In this document: positions 34,940 through 44,806 of the stretch, in pieces
How the letters are laid out: every line of letters starts with the position of its first letter
Position numbering within the stretch: position 1 is the stretch's first letter
From: an uncultured Psychroserpens sp.
GTDB lineage: Bacteria; Bacteroidota; Bacteroidia; Flavobacteriales; Flavobacteriaceae
DNA length: 64,000 nucleotides
Reading direction: 5' to 3'
NCBI GenBank assembly: GCA_947489585.1
Contig: CANLEE010000004.1
Coordinates: 1 to 64,000 of the forward strand
Made by a program: the position numbers and the translations under genes
The notes under the pieces: generated by a model
What the model was told of the DNA's origin: nothing
Database searches by the model: none
Seen by the model: only the letters and a program-made list of their open reading frames with translations

Positions 34940-37336
34940 TTAAATTTCGTTTGTCAATAATTCATCAAGAGCTACTAAATCTGGTATCAGTACTTGTCGT
35001 GCTTTACTACCTTCAAAGCCACCAACAATTCCAGCTGCTTCGAGTTGGTCAATGAGACGTCCAGCTCTATTGTAACCCAATTTTAGTTTACGTTGTAATA
35101 AAGATGCTGAACCTTGTTGTGCAATTACAATAATTTCAGCTGCTTCTCTAAACAATTTATCTCTATCTGCAATATTATTATCAAGACTTGTGCCACTTTC
35201 TTCTCCTACGTATTCAGGTAATAAATAAGCTTCAGGATAGGCTTTTTGAGCACCAATAAATTCAGTGATTTTTTCAACTTCTGGTGTATCAACAAATGCA
35301 CATTGAATGCGAGTGATCTCATTTCCGGAAGTATATAGCATATCACCACGACCAATTAATTGATCTGCTCCAGAGCCATCTAAGATAGTACGCGAATCAA
35401 TTTTAGAGGTTACTCTAAAAGCGATACGTGCAGGGAAATTAGCTTTAATAATACCTGTGATTACATTTACAGATGGTCGCTGAGTCGCAATGATTAAATG
35501 GATACCAATGGCACGTGCTAATTGCGCTAGACGAGCAATTGGTGTTTCTACTTCTTTACCTGCCGTCATAATTAAATCGGCAAATTCATCAACCACTAAA
35601 ATAATATATGGTAAGAATTGATGACCATCATTTGGGTTTAACTTACGTGCTTTAAATTTTGCATTGTATTCTTTTAAGTTACGACACAATGCATTTTTAA
35701 GCATTTCGTAACGATTATCCATTTCAATACAAAGGGAATTTAAAGTATTAATTACTTTAGTATTATCTGTGATGATAGCTTCTTCACTATCAGGAAGTTT
35801 TGCTAAGTAGTGGCGTTCAATTTTATTGAATAAGGTTAGTTCAACTTTTTTGGGATCTACCAATACAAATTTTACTTCAGCTGGATGTTTTTTATAAAGT
35901 AATGAAGTTAACACTGCATTTAATCCTACCGATTTACCTTGTCCTGTTGCTCCAGCCATTAGCATATGCGGCATCTTTGCTAAATCAACTACAAAGGTTT
36001 CATTACTAATAGTTTTACCAAAAGCGATTGGCAGTTCCATTTCAGATTTTTGAAATTTCTGAGATGCAATTACAGAGCGCATCGATACAATCGTTGAATT
36101 TTTATTAGGGACTTCAATACCTATAGTTCCTTTTCCAGGAATCGGGGCAATGATACGAATTCCTAAAGCAGATAGCGATAATGCAATATCGTCTTCGAGG
36201 TTTTTAATTTTTGAAATTCGTACACCTGCTTCTGGGACAATTTCATATAAGGTGACTGTAGGTCCAATGGTTGCTTTAATACTTGCAATACCAATCTTGT
36301 AATTGTTTAAGGTTTCTACAATTCGATTTTTATTTTCTTCAAGTTCTTCTTGATTAATCGTAATGCCTTCTGTATCATATTTTTTTAATAAATCTAAAGG
36401 CGGAAATTGAAATTTACTCAATTCTAAAGTTGGGTCGAACTGCCCAAAGTCTTCAACGAGTTTGTCAGATAAGTTATCTGTTTCTGAAACCTCTTCTTCA
36501 ACAGTTTCAATTTCAATATCTAAATCTTTTATCGGCTCGGTTTTAACTTTTAATTCTGGTTCTAGTGTTTTCTTTAATTCAGGTTCTGGCTTAGAAATAG
36601 GTTCATTTACAATAGGCTTTGAATCTTCAACCTTAAGGTCGAAAGCCGATTTGATAGCTTCAGCTTCTGCGGTTAAATCATTATCAACGACAAAAGTAGT
36701 GTCTTCTTCACTAGTATTGAGCTCACTTTTTAGATCACTTTTTGCACGCTTAAAGAGCTTAACAAAGCTGTCTCCATTAATACCAAAACGAATGGCTAAA
36801 TAGGTTATAAGCACAAAAAGAAGTAGCAAAACAGTACCAATTTTACCTATGTAGTCTTGGAAAAAGGAATTCATTTCAAAACCAATAGTACCACCTAGCG
36901 TGTCTACTTTATGAGAGAAAAAACCAAAAAAGACTGATAGCCAAACAACAATGAGAGTTCCCCAAATCCAATGACGACGTAAACGTGCTTTGTTGATATC
37001 TAGAGTAATATATATACCAGATAAGAATACTAATCCAGAAAATATAAATGAAGCGACACCAAACCCTTTACTAATAAAAAAATCACTTACCCAAGCACCT
37101 AATTTATTAAGCCAATTTTGAGCTTCAACTTCTCTTGAACCAATTTCTGAAAGTGTACTTTGATCAACTTTACCTGTGAAGAAAAATGACAAAAAAGCAA
37201 TAAACATTAAAACCCCAAGAATAATTAATAAACTACCAAAAATCAATTTTTGCTGACTTGATAATTTAAAACTTGGTTTTTTAAATTTGGGCGTTGTTTT
37301 AGCTTTGCTTTTAGTCTTGGTTTTTTTCTTCGCCAT
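34940..37336 (-). CDS. ftsK: DNA translocase FtsK/SpoIIIE
   Basis: 798 residues from the ATG at 37336 (MAKKKTKTK); a TTG-type extension eight codons longer is less likely. A basic N-terminus is followed by about four membrane helices (residues about 30-185), an acidic linker (about 200-300), the FtsK motor with Walker A GATGQGKS and Walker B ILVVDEFADL, and the DNA-reading gamma winged helix (about 735-798, QQGSASLLQRKLKLGYNRAGR). It pumps chromosome DNA through the division septum. Confidence 0.95.
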   Translation of the reverse strand: MAKKKTKTKSKAKTTPKFKKPSFKLSSQQKLIFGSLLIILGVLMFIAFLSFFFTGKVDQSTLSEIGSREVEAQNWLNKLGAWVSDFFISKGFGVASFIFSGLVFLSGIYITLDINKARLRRHWIWGTLIVVWLSVFFGFFSHKVDTLGGTIGFEMNSFFQDYIGKIGTVLLLLFVLITYLAIRFGINGDSFVKLFKRAKSDLKSELNTSEEDTTFVVDNDLTAEAEAIKSAFDLKVEDSKPIVNEPISKPEPELKKTLEPELKVKTEPIKDLDIEIETVEEEVSETDNLSDKLVEDFGQFDPTLELSKFQFPPLDLLKKYDTEGITINQEELEENKNRIVETLNNYKIGIASIKATIGPTVTLYEIVPEAGVRISKIKNLEDDIALSLSALGIRIIAPIPGKGTIGIEVPNKNSTIVSMRSVIASQKFQKSEMELPIAFGKTISNETFVVDLAKMPHMLMAGATGQGKSVGLNAVLTSLLYKKHPAEVKFVLVDPKKVELTLFNKIERHYLAKLPDSEEAIITDNTKVINTLNSLCIEMDNRYEMLKNALCRNLKEYNAKFKARKLNPNDGHQFLPYIILVVDEFADLIMTAGKEVETPIARLAQLARAIGIHLIIATQRPSVNVITGIIKANFPARIAFRVTSKIDSRTILDGSGADQLIGRGDMLYTSGNEITRIQCAFVDTPEVEKITEFIGAQKAYPEAYLLPEYVGEESGTSLDNNIADRDKLFREAAEIIVIAQQGSASLLQRKLKLGYNRAGRLIDQLEAAGIVGGFEGSKARQVLIPDLVALDELLTNEI

Positions 37337-37357
37337 CAAAGGGTTATTAGTATAAAA

Positions 37358-37365
37358 CAAAAATA
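37358..37365 (-). promoter_or_regulatory. Putative -7 box of ftsK
   Basis: The minus strand reads TATTTTTG, 21 bp before the ATG. No -33 element is recognised. Confidence 0.35.
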
Positions 37366-37436
37366 CAAATTACTAACGTTTATCCTAACCTAAAAGTATT
37401 TAAAGCCTTATAAACTGAAAGAAAATGTGTGCGTTT

Positions 37437-37805
37437 TTAAAATAGCTTAGGAATATAAATCACAAGAGCAGCAATAGCAGCAGAAACAGCTGCAATAAAA
37501 ACGGCTCCTGCAGCGATATCTTTTATTTTTCCAATAGTTTCATGTCGGTCTGGGTGTATAAAGTCTGAGATGTATTCTATGGCAGTATTCATGCCTTCCA
37601 TACTCATCACTAAACCAATAAAAGCAATTTGAAATAGCCATTCGGTTTTAGAAATATCAAAATAGAATCCTGCAATAGTAACTAGTATAGCAATAAAAAC
37701 CTGAATTTTTATACTGGCTTCAGTTCTAATTAAATACACAGCACCTTTAAAAGCGTAACCAACACTTTTAAGTCTGTTGACTAGGAAAGATTCTTTTTTT
37801 GACAT
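37437..37805 (-). CDS. dgkA: Diacylglycerol kinase family membrane protein
   Basis: 122 residues with three helices (about 32-48, 53-72, 96-118). The signature EGMNTAIEYISDFIHPDRHE and KIKDIAAGAVF match the prokaryotic DAGK/undecaprenol kinase family, which phosphorylates diacylglycerol or undecaprenol at the inner membrane. Which lipid is used cannot be told from sequence. It lies about 65 bp after tpx. Confidence 0.9.
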   Translation of the reverse strand: MSKKESFLVNRLKSVGYAFKGAVYLIRTEASIKIQVFIAILVTIAGFYFDISKTEWLFQIAFIGLVMSMEGMNTAIEYISDFIHPDRHETIGKIKDIAAGAVFIAAVSAAIAALVIYIPKLF

Positions 37806-37823
37806 TTTATTGACACTTAAGTC

Positions 37824-37854
37824 TTATTTCAAAGCATCTAAAGCTGCTTTGTAA
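37824..37854. repeat. Duplicated fragment of the tpx 3' end
   Basis: 31 bp identical to 37870-37900, which is the tpx stop codon plus its last nine codons. The copy lies between tpx and dgkA, offset by 46 bp. Confidence 0.9.
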
Positions 37855-37869
37855 AACTGCATTTAGTTA

Positions 37870-38370
37870 TTATTTCAAAGCATCTAAAGCTGCTTTGTAA
37901 TTTGGCTCATCAGCAATCTCAGGAACTTGTTCAGTATGTGTAATAGTGCCTTCAGAATTAACTACTACAATACATCTTGATAGTAAACTCTCAAATGCAC
38001 CATCTATAAAATCTAACCCATAGGTTTTTCCGAAGTTACCATTTTTATAATCGGTTAGGCTTTCAACATTATCTATACCTTCAGCACCACAAAAACGAGC
38101 CATAGCAAAAGGCAAATCTTTTGAAATGCATAGTACTTTAGTATTTTCTAAACTACTTGCAGCTTTATTGAACTCTCTAATGGATTGGGCACAAGTACCT
38201 GTATCTACACTAGGAAAAATGTTTAATACTAAATTATGTCCTGCATAATCACTTAATGATTTTGAAGATAAATCGGTTGCTGTTAATTTGAAATCAGGAG
38301 TAGCCGATCCTATCGAAGGTAATGTTCCTGAAGTATGTACAGTGTCTCCACCTAATGTAACTGTTGCCAT
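37870..38370 (-). CDS. tpx: Thiol peroxidase
   Basis: 166 residues, atypical 2-Cys peroxiredoxin of the Tpx type. The peroxidatic Cys is in SVDTGTCAQSIREFN (about residue 60) and the resolving Cys in ARFCGAEG (about 94). N-terminal VTLGGDTVHTSGTLP and C-terminal VVVNSEGTITHTEQVPEI are typical. It reduces H2O2 and organic hydroperoxides using thioredoxin. Confidence 0.95.
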   Translation of the reverse strand: MATVTLGGDTVHTSGTLPSIGSATPDFKLTATDLSSKSLSDYAGHNLVLNIFPSVDTGTCAQSIREFNKAASSLENTKVLCISKDLPFAMARFCGAEGIDNVESLTDYKNGNFGKTYGLDFIDGAFESLLSRCIVVVNSEGTITHTEQVPEIADEPNYKAALDALK

Positions 38371-38484
38371 GTTTTTTTAATTTTTATGAATGTTAAAATT
38401 AATGATTATTTAAATCTTAAATGCAAGCTCTATATAATATTTTGCAATAGTTTAACAGATAGATTTTATGGCAGAAGGAATTGA

Positions 38485-39339
38485 CTAAAATGTACCGACG
38501 ATTCCAATTTGATTTGTGCTAAATCTCAAATTCCAAGAGATAGCCTTTTTCTTTTTAGGGTAGTCATAGGCTTCTTCTTCAAATAAAAACTTGTCAATAC
38601 TATCAACAACAATTATACTGATTGCAGTACTAAATGCAATATCAGTAATCCAATGCGCATCATCTATTATTCGAGAAATAGGAGGAATAGAGCCAATAGT
38701 ATAAATACCAACTTTTACCCAAGTGTTCTCAAATTGTTTTGCAATTGAATGCGCCATAGTCATAGATAAGATGGTATGACCTGATGGAAAAGAACGATAT
38801 CTCGATTTACCTGAGAACGGATTGAAATCTAAATGTTTTAATCCAGAACCTGGACGTGCTCTACCAAAAGCAGTTTTACCAATAGATTGTATAATTCCTG
38901 TTGTTATTGATGATGAAATGATAAGAACACTAGTCTTTCTAACTTTTTCATTTTTAGTCAATAGCCCAAACGTGTATAGCCCAGCATTGGCAGCAAAATA
39001 ATTTTGAGGACTCCCAAAATACCAACCAAAGTCTCGAATAACTTTCGGAAAGTCTTGCCTATTGTTTTGAGCTAAATCTCTTATGGGGTTATCCATGAGA
39101 CTCAAACTTGCTGTTCCAATAACTAAAATACCTAGCTTTCCAAAGTCGTCGCCTTTCCAGTGAACTGGACGTGTAATAGAATGTCCAACTCCTTTTAGAG
39201 TATATTTAAAATCATGTTTGGCCAATTCCCAAATTGAAGTCGAATCCTTTTGTGGAGTACTCTCAAGAGATTGAGCATGAATTGATGACATACCAAACCA
39301 AACCCCAATTCCCAAAATTAAAAGACTCGCTTTTTTCAA
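38485..39339 (-). CDS. PAP2-superfamily phosphatase, exported
   Basis: 284 residues, signal peptide ending near residue 22 (SIHAQ). The three PAP2 phosphatase motifs are present: KTAFGRARP (about 156-164), SFPSGH (about 183-188) and SRIIDDAHWITD (about 222-233). The family dephosphorylates lipid phosphates, such as lipid A or undecaprenyl diphosphate. A C-terminal beta-like segment ends in Phe, as in outer-membrane proteins, so it may sit in or at the outer membrane. It ends 5 bp from the pheT stop. Confidence 0.87.
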   Translation of the reverse strand: MKKASLLILGIGVWFGMSSIHAQSLESTPQKDSTSIWELAKHDFKYTLKGVGHSITRPVHWKGDDFGKLGILVIGTASLSLMDNPIRDLAQNNRQDFPKVIRDFGWYFGSPQNYFAANAGLYTFGLLTKNEKVRKTSVLIISSSITTGIIQSIGKTAFGRARPGSGLKHLDFNPFSGKSRYRSFPSGHTILSMTMAHSIAKQFENTWVKVGIYTIGSIPPISRIIDDAHWITDIAFSTAISIIVVDSIDKFLFEEEAYDYPKKKKAISWNLRFSTNQIGIVGTF

Positions 39340-39344
39340 TAGAT

Positions 39345-41771
39345 TTATCTTAATTCTGCGCCAAGCTGCTTTTCAAAATTAGCTTGTAGCTTATTCATAA
39401 TTTTATCAATTTGTTTATCTGTAAGTGTTTTATGTTCATCTTGAATAGTGAAACTTACAGCATAACTTTTCTTTCCTTTCGGAAGGTTTTTGCCTTGATA
39501 CACATCAAACAAATCAACATCTTTAAGTAATTTCTTTTCTGTTTGCATCGCAATTTTATCAATAGCTTCAAAGGTGACTTCTTCATCTAATAATAAAGCA
39601 AAATCACGACGTACTTCAGGATATTTTGGAATACCCTTAAATTTAATATCATTATGTTTTGCCATATCAAGCACATTATCCCAATCAAAATCGGCATAAA
39701 GAACTTCTTGTGAAATCCCGAAGTGCTTTAATATTTTAGAGTTTACAATACCGAAATCAACTAATGTTGTTTTGCCTAATGATAAACTAACACCTTCGCT
39801 AAATACATCATTTTTAATAGGTGAGACCTTAAATTTTGAAAGTCCTAAACGCTGTAAAGTAGCATTAACAATGCCTTTCATATAAAAGAAATCACTTTTT
39901 TGAACAGGTGAATTCCATCGCAATGTATTTTTGTTTCCTGATAAGAGAATCGATAGATGTTTATGTTCTTCACGAGCCTCACTATAATTATGATAGGTTT
40001 TTCCAAACTCATATAATTTTAAGTTGTCACGTTTTCTATTGCTATTATAACTCACAGCTTCTAGTCCAGAAAATAATAAACTCTGACGCATAACACTTAA
40101 ATCGTTACTCAATGGGTTGAGCATTTCCACATTGTGTTCTTCTTTTAATTGGTCACTTAGTTCAATATATTTAGGAGTCGTTAATGAGTTTGATAAAATT
40201 TCAAAAAAGCCTTGCGATGCTAATTGATTTCCAATAACATTCTGAAGTTTATAATCTTCAAATTTTGACGTATTTGAAATTGATGCATTTAACTTTTCTG
40301 TTGTATTGATATTATTATATCCATAAACACGTAGCACCTCTTCAATGACATCTGCCTCTCGTTGCACATCATTTCTATATGCAGGAACAGTAAGCCCTAA
40401 GCCAGCTTCAGTTACATTGTTAACTTTGATGTCTAAAGATGTTAAAATGCTTTTAATCGTTTCCTTTGGGATTTCTTCACCAATTAATTTTTTAGCATTT
40501 TCAAAACTTAAACGGACTTGGAAATCTTCAATTTTCTTTGGGTAGAAATCTAGCACATCACTAGAAATCTCACCACCAGCAATATCTATAATCATGAGGG
40601 CTGCACGTTTCAATGCATAATCAGTAATGTTTGGGTCGATACCTCTTTCAAAGCGAAATGAAGCATCAGTATTTAGTGCATGACGTTTTGCTGTTTTTCT
40701 AATACTTACAGGGTTGAAATATGCACTTTCTAAAAAGATACTTGTGGTCCCTTCAGAAACCCCGGAATGCGATCCACCAAAAACACCAGCAATACACATT
40801 GGTTTTTCTGCATCACAAATCATTAAGTCTTCAGCATGTAATTCACGTTCAATATCATCAAGTGTTGTGAACTTTGTTCCAGCAGGTAATGTCTTTACTA
40901 TGACCTTATTTCCAGAAATTTTTGCAGCATCAAAAGCGTGTAAAGGTTGCCCTAATTCGTGTAAGACATAATTTGTGATATCTACAATATTATTTTTTGG
41001 TGTTAAACCAATTGCTTTTAAGCGATGTTGCAGCCAAGCAGGAGATTCTTCAACTTTAAGCCCAGTAATAGTTAACCCACAATAACGAGGTGCTAAATCA
41101 TAATCTTCAACATCAATGTCAATTTTTAGAGTTCTACTATCGACATGAAACGAGCTCACTGAAGGTGTTATCATTTCAGTATTGATGTCCTTTTGCATTA
41201 AACCAGCCTTTAGGTCACGTGCTGTTCCATAATGACTCATCGCATCAGCTCTATTTGGTGTCAAACCAATTTCAAAAACGTGATCATCTTCAATATCAAA
41301 AAGTTCAGAAGCAAGTGCTCCAACATTTAGCCTTTTATCTAAAACCATAATACCGTCGTGAGATTTGCCAAGACCTAATTCGTCTTCAGCACAAATCATT
41401 CCGTGACTTTCTTCGCCTCTAATTTTTCCTTTTTTGATTTTCCAAGCGTCTCCAGTTTCAGTATATAATGTTGTTCCTATTGTTGCAACAGGTACTTTTT
41501 GACCGACAGCAACATTTGGAGCACCACATACGATTTGTAAAGGTTCGTCTGCTCCAATATTTACGGTTGTAACTTTTAATCTATCTGCATTTGGGTGTTG
41601 CACGCAAGTCAATACTTCGCCTACAACGATGCCTTTTAAACCACCTTTTACAGATTGGTAAGTTTCTATGCCCTCAATTTCTAATCCTAAATCGGTTAAC
41701 AATTCACCTGTTTCTTCCGCAGACCAATCTGTTTTTAAAAATTGTTTTAACCAGTTGTATGATATCTTCAT
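39345..41771 (-). CDS. pheT: Phenylalanine-tRNA ligase beta subunit
   Basis: 808 residues, normal length. Domains: N-terminal tRNA-binding EMAP-like fold (about 40-150, VVGEVLTCVQHPNADRLKV), B3/B4 editing domain (about 205-370), B5 (about 400-475), catalytic-like core, and the C-terminal FDX-ACB anticodon-binding domain (about 715-808, KYPEVRRDFALLL). With PheS it charges tRNA-Phe. pheS is not in the window. Confidence 0.97.
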   Translation of the reverse strand: MKISYNWLKQFLKTDWSAEETGELLTDLGLEIEGIETYQSVKGGLKGIVVGEVLTCVQHPNADRLKVTTVNIGADEPLQIVCGAPNVAVGQKVPVATIGTTLYTETGDAWKIKKGKIRGEESHGMICAEDELGLGKSHDGIMVLDKRLNVGALASELFDIEDDHVFEIGLTPNRADAMSHYGTARDLKAGLMQKDINTEMITPSVSSFHVDSRTLKIDIDVEDYDLAPRYCGLTITGLKVEESPAWLQHRLKAIGLTPKNNIVDITNYVLHELGQPLHAFDAAKISGNKVIVKTLPAGTKFTTLDDIERELHAEDLMICDAEKPMCIAGVFGGSHSGVSEGTTSIFLESAYFNPVSIRKTAKRHALNTDASFRFERGIDPNITDYALKRAALMIIDIAGGEISSDVLDFYPKKIEDFQVRLSFENAKKLIGEEIPKETIKSILTSLDIKVNNVTEAGLGLTVPAYRNDVQREADVIEEVLRVYGYNNINTTEKLNASISNTSKFEDYKLQNVIGNQLASQGFFEILSNSLTTPKYIELSDQLKEEHNVEMLNPLSNDLSVMRQSLLFSGLEAVSYNSNRKRDNLKLYEFGKTYHNYSEAREEHKHLSILLSGNKNTLRWNSPVQKSDFFYMKGIVNATLQRLGLSKFKVSPIKNDVFSEGVSLSLGKTTLVDFGIVNSKILKHFGISQEVLYADFDWDNVLDMAKHNDIKFKGIPKYPEVRRDFALLLDEEVTFEAIDKIAMQTEKKLLKDVDLFDVYQGKNLPKGKKSYAVSFTIQDEHKTLTDKQIDKIMNKLQANFEKQLGAELR

Positions 41772-41791
41772 TGTCCTATTTTATCAATTGC

Positions 41792-41799
41792 CAAAGATA
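41792..41799 (-). promoter_or_regulatory. Putative -7 box of pheT
   Basis: The minus strand reads TATCTTTG, 20 bp before the ATG. Confidence 0.45.
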
Positions 41800-41931
41800 A
41801 TAATCCTAATAATTTGAAGGCGTGATTTCTATAAAAATTAAATGATTCTTTTATTTTTCTACGGAAATGTAACATCTTTTCAAATCTTTACCAATTTAAG
41901 ACCATTAGCTATGTAGTGTTTGTAAGAATTA

Positions 41932-41939
41932 TATCTTTG
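41932..41939 (+). promoter_or_regulatory. Putative -7 box of the TlpA-like lipoprotein gene
   Basis: TATCTTTG, 31 bp before the ATG. No TTTG at -33. Confidence 0.45.
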
Positions 41940-41970
41940 TTGAGACTACAAGTATTTAAACTAATTTATC

Positions 41971-43185
41971 ATGCGAAAATTACTCATTTTACCAATCATA
42001 TTATTGTTTTTAAGTTGTAATCTTAATCGTCCTGAAGCTTTGAAAGAAGGTGTTTGGAGAGCTGAATTACAAGTATCAGAAACAGAAGTATTGCCTTTTA
42101 ATTTTGAAGTGACGTCTCGAGATGCTTTTAAGATTTTTAATGCCGAAGAAGTGATTATGGTAACTGATATCACATATTCAAATGACACAGTAGTGTTTAA
42201 AGCACCTGTTTTTGAAGGCTATATTGAAGCGGTGTCAAAAGACGACGTGTTGAAAGGCAGTTATATAAAAGAGAGTTTAGGTCGTGTGGTGCCTTTTACA
42301 GCAACGTTTGGTACTAAAACGCGCTTTGATATTGGAAATAATGCACCTATAGCTAATGTGACTGGGCATTGGGAAACTGTTTTTAGCCCAAACACTGAAG
42401 CCGATAGTTATATTGCTAAAGGGATTTTTAAACAAGACGGAACTAAAGTTACAGGAACATTTAGAACAACAACAGGAGATTATAGGTATTTAGAAGGCGT
42501 TATGGATGGTAATATGATGAAACTATCTACGTTTGATGGTGCACACGCATTTTTGTTTACTGCAGAAGTAAATGATAGCACAATGAACGGGACTTTCTAT
42601 TCAGGCAATCATTGGAAAGAGCCATTTGTAGCTAAGAAAAATGACGGTTACGAATTACCTAATGCTAATGATTTAACCTTTTTAAATGAAGGTTATGATG
42701 CTTTAGAGTTTACATTTCCTGATGCAGACGGCAAGCAAATATCGTTGTCTGATGAGCGCTATAAAGATAAGGTTGTTGTCGTTCAAATTATGGGAACATG
42801 GTGTCCAAACTGTCTAGATGAAAGTAAATACTATGCTGAGTTTTATAAAAACAATGCCGAAAAAGATATAGAGTTTATTGCGTTAGCATTTGAATATGCA
42901 AAATCAGAAGAAAAGGCTTTCAGTAGTATTAAACGATTAAAGGATGATGTCGGTATTCCATATCCAATTTTATTGGCACAATATGGAACATCAAGTAAAA
43001 CGAAGGCGCAAGAAAAATTGCCAATGTTAAATCATGTCTTATCGTATCCAACATCAATTTTTATTGATAAAAAAGGAAAGGTGCGTAAAATTCACACTGG
43101 ATTTAATGGTCCAGCAACAGGAGCTAAGTATATTGAGTTTAAAACAGAGTTCACTGGATTTATTGAAGAGTTATTGGGTGAGTAG
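41971..43185 (+). CDS. TlpA-family thioredoxin-like lipoprotein
   Basis: 404 residues. Lipoprotein signal (FLSC, Cys about 16). The N-terminal about 240 residues are a beta-rich region of the kind often found before TlpA domains in Bacteroidota. The thioredoxin domain (about 250-404) has the redox-active GTWCPNC and the cis-Pro region SYPTSIFIDKKGK. It probably keeps periplasmic or outer-membrane cysteines reduced; substrate unknown. Confidence 0.88.
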   Translation: MRKLLILPIILLFLSCNLNRPEALKEGVWRAELQVSETEVLPFNFEVTSRDAFKIFNAEEVIMVTDITYSNDTVVFKAPVFEGYIEAVSKDDVLKGSYIKESLGRVVPFTATFGTKTRFDIGNNAPIANVTGHWETVFSPNTEADSYIAKGIFKQDGTKVTGTFRTTTGDYRYLEGVMDGNMMKLSTFDGAHAFLFTAEVNDSTMNGTFYSGNHWKEPFVAKKNDGYELPNANDLTFLNEGYDALEFTFPDADGKQISLSDERYKDKVVVVQIMGTWCPNCLDESKYYAEFYKNNAEKDIEFIALAFEYAKSEEKAFSSIKRLKDDVGIPYPILLAQYGTSSKTKAQEKLPMLNHVLSYPTSIFIDKKGKVRKIHTGFNGPATGAKYIEFKTEFTGFIEELLGE

Positions 43186-43211
43186 GATTATCTAAACATG
43201 TGCGAATAAAC

Positions 43212-44147
43212 CTATCTATTAAGTCTATTAGAATTCACAATAATATTTACAAAACCTTTTTGCTTCTGGATGATTAAAACAAAATTGGGTTGGATAAATT
43301 CCCATTTATTGAAAGCTTTACTATATCTTATTTTTTTGTTTTTGGTGTCTTCTAATGGGTAAATAGTATTACACAACAAGCAAGCCTCTGCTATTGAAAT
43401 ATTTGATATTTTTAATATCTCTTTTTGGCGGTTTAATCGTTTATAACTCACTTCAAAGTTTGGGTTCGTCTTTATGAACTCATAATATTGATTTAAAGTA
43501 TAGTTTTGGTCTGGATAAGTTGGAAGTTTTGACAAATAACCATCAAACATATAGCCAGTGCTTTGTGTTTGTACTTTTATCCATTTTCCTTCGATAGTAA
43601 AATAGTTTTTGATGTATTTGTCTTTTCTAATTATGGTGTCAATGTGTTTTACTGAACCCAAACTTAATACTTTAACCGAATCTGCAAAATCACTACTTCC
43701 AATGCGTTCACCATTAGGTCTAGACCTTAATACTAATCCTTTTTTTGACCATATATATAAATTGTCATTGATGTTGTATTTTGTAAATAACGCTTCATTT
43801 GTATGAATTAAATTATCACGTGTTTTATTAATTAACTCTTTAGCTTCATTAGAGATACTGTTAGTGTCAATTTCTTCTTTAAGATATTCAATAGCATCAA
43901 CAGTTTCACTTATTGTATTACTTTGCTTCTTATTCTCATTTTGTAAAACAATAATTGCATCAGATTTTTTTTCAATTTCATTTTGTTTAGATAAAGAATT
44001 TTTAAAAGCAAGAAATACTATAATTAGGGTTAGTGCAACTAAGAGCGTTGAAATTAAAACACTTCTCCTGAAAGATTTTTTCTCTTGAGCTTCAACATCT
44101 TGTACAACTTTGTAGAAGTAATCATCTTTTTTTTCTTTATTCTCCAT
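43212..44147 (-). CDS. Single-pass membrane protein with coiled coil and SH3b-like domain
   Basis: 311 residues. No family name is recognised for the whole protein. A cytoplasmic N-terminus (1-28), one transmembrane helix (about 30-48), a coiled coil (about 52-95), an SH3b-like domain (about 135-208, GLVLRSRPNGERIG ... WIKVQTQSTGYMFDGYL), and a C-terminal domain with paired cysteines (EACLLCNTIYPLED). SH3b domains often bind peptidoglycan or surface ligands. Its ATG overlaps the stop of the EAD11-like gene (TAATG), indicating translational coupling. Confidence 0.72.
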   Translation of the reverse strand: MENKEKKDDYFYKVVQDVEAQEKKSFRRSVLISTLLVALTLIIVFLAFKNSLSKQNEIEKKSDAIIVLQNENKKQSNTISETVDAIEYLKEEIDTNSISNEAKELINKTRDNLIHTNEALFTKYNINDNLYIWSKKGLVLRSRPNGERIGSSDFADSVKVLSLGSVKHIDTIIRKDKYIKNYFTIEGKWIKVQTQSTGYMFDGYLSKLPTYPDQNYTLNQYYEFIKTNPNFEVSYKRLNRQKEILKISNISIAEACLLCNTIYPLEDTKNKKIRYSKAFNKWEFIQPNFVLIIQKQKGFVNIIVNSNRLNR

Positions 44148-44806
44148 TATTTCGTTGTTAAAACAGTTTTACGTGTAACTTCCCAAATAAGATTTTTTAT
44201 TTTGGTAATCTCTTCAGTATTATGAAGGTAATCTTCATCTTCTTGGTTAATTAAAGATTCAATATAATTTTTAAAATGTGTAAACACTTTAATACTACCA
44301 TTTTTGTCGCTAATATTTTTGAAAGAAAAACCACTTATACCAGCAATTACAGCAGATGCAATTGACATCATAGTTTTATTTAATTCACCTTCAAATAACG
44401 CCGAAAAATGAGTTGTGAGCAATAAACTTAAGCCAACTAATAAAAGTACAATGCCTAAGATAGTGGATCGTTTTATTGCGTTTTTATAAACATCAATAAT
44501 GATTCCTATTTGTTTTGACATCACGTTATGCTTTTCTGCTGATGATTTTTTTGGAACTTCTAAAGTGGTATTCTCAATTTCTGTACAAATCTCTATAATG
44601 GCTAAGTCTATTCTTCTAATACTGGTATCATCAGAATTTAATCCTCTTCTGTTTTGCCTTTGCCATCTATTAAAATCAGACATTAATAGAGTAACATCAG
44701 GATTTAACTCTGAATACTCTGCATCAACCAATAGCTTTAACGACTCAAGAGCATTTTTAGTTTTGCCATTAGCGATATGGTTTTTTATGTCTGTTAATTT
44801 ATTCAT
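44147..44806 (-). CDS. EAD11-like domain plus two-helix membrane protein
   Basis: 219 residues from the ATG at 44806 (a GTG two codons earlier is possible). Residues 1-78 resemble an effector-associated domain of the EAD11 type: IKNHIANGKTKNALESL, then DVTLLMSDFNRWQRQNRRGL and IRRIDLAIIEICTEIE. Two transmembrane helices follow (about 115-133 and 146-163), then an acidic helical tail. EADs are known as small adaptor domains linking parts of bacterial conflict and signalling systems. The match is by eye. It forms a coupled pair with the SH3b membrane protein. Confidence 0.68.
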   Translation of the reverse strand: MNKLTDIKNHIANGKTKNALESLKLLVDAEYSELNPDVTLLMSDFNRWQRQNRRGLNSDDTSIRRIDLAIIEICTEIENTTLEVPKKSSAEKHNVMSKQIGIIIDVYKNAIKRSTILGIVLLLVGLSLLLTTHFSALFEGELNKTMMSIASAVIAGISGFSFKNISDKNGSIKVFTHFKNYIESLINQEDEDYLHNTEEITKIKNLIWEVTRKTVLTTK

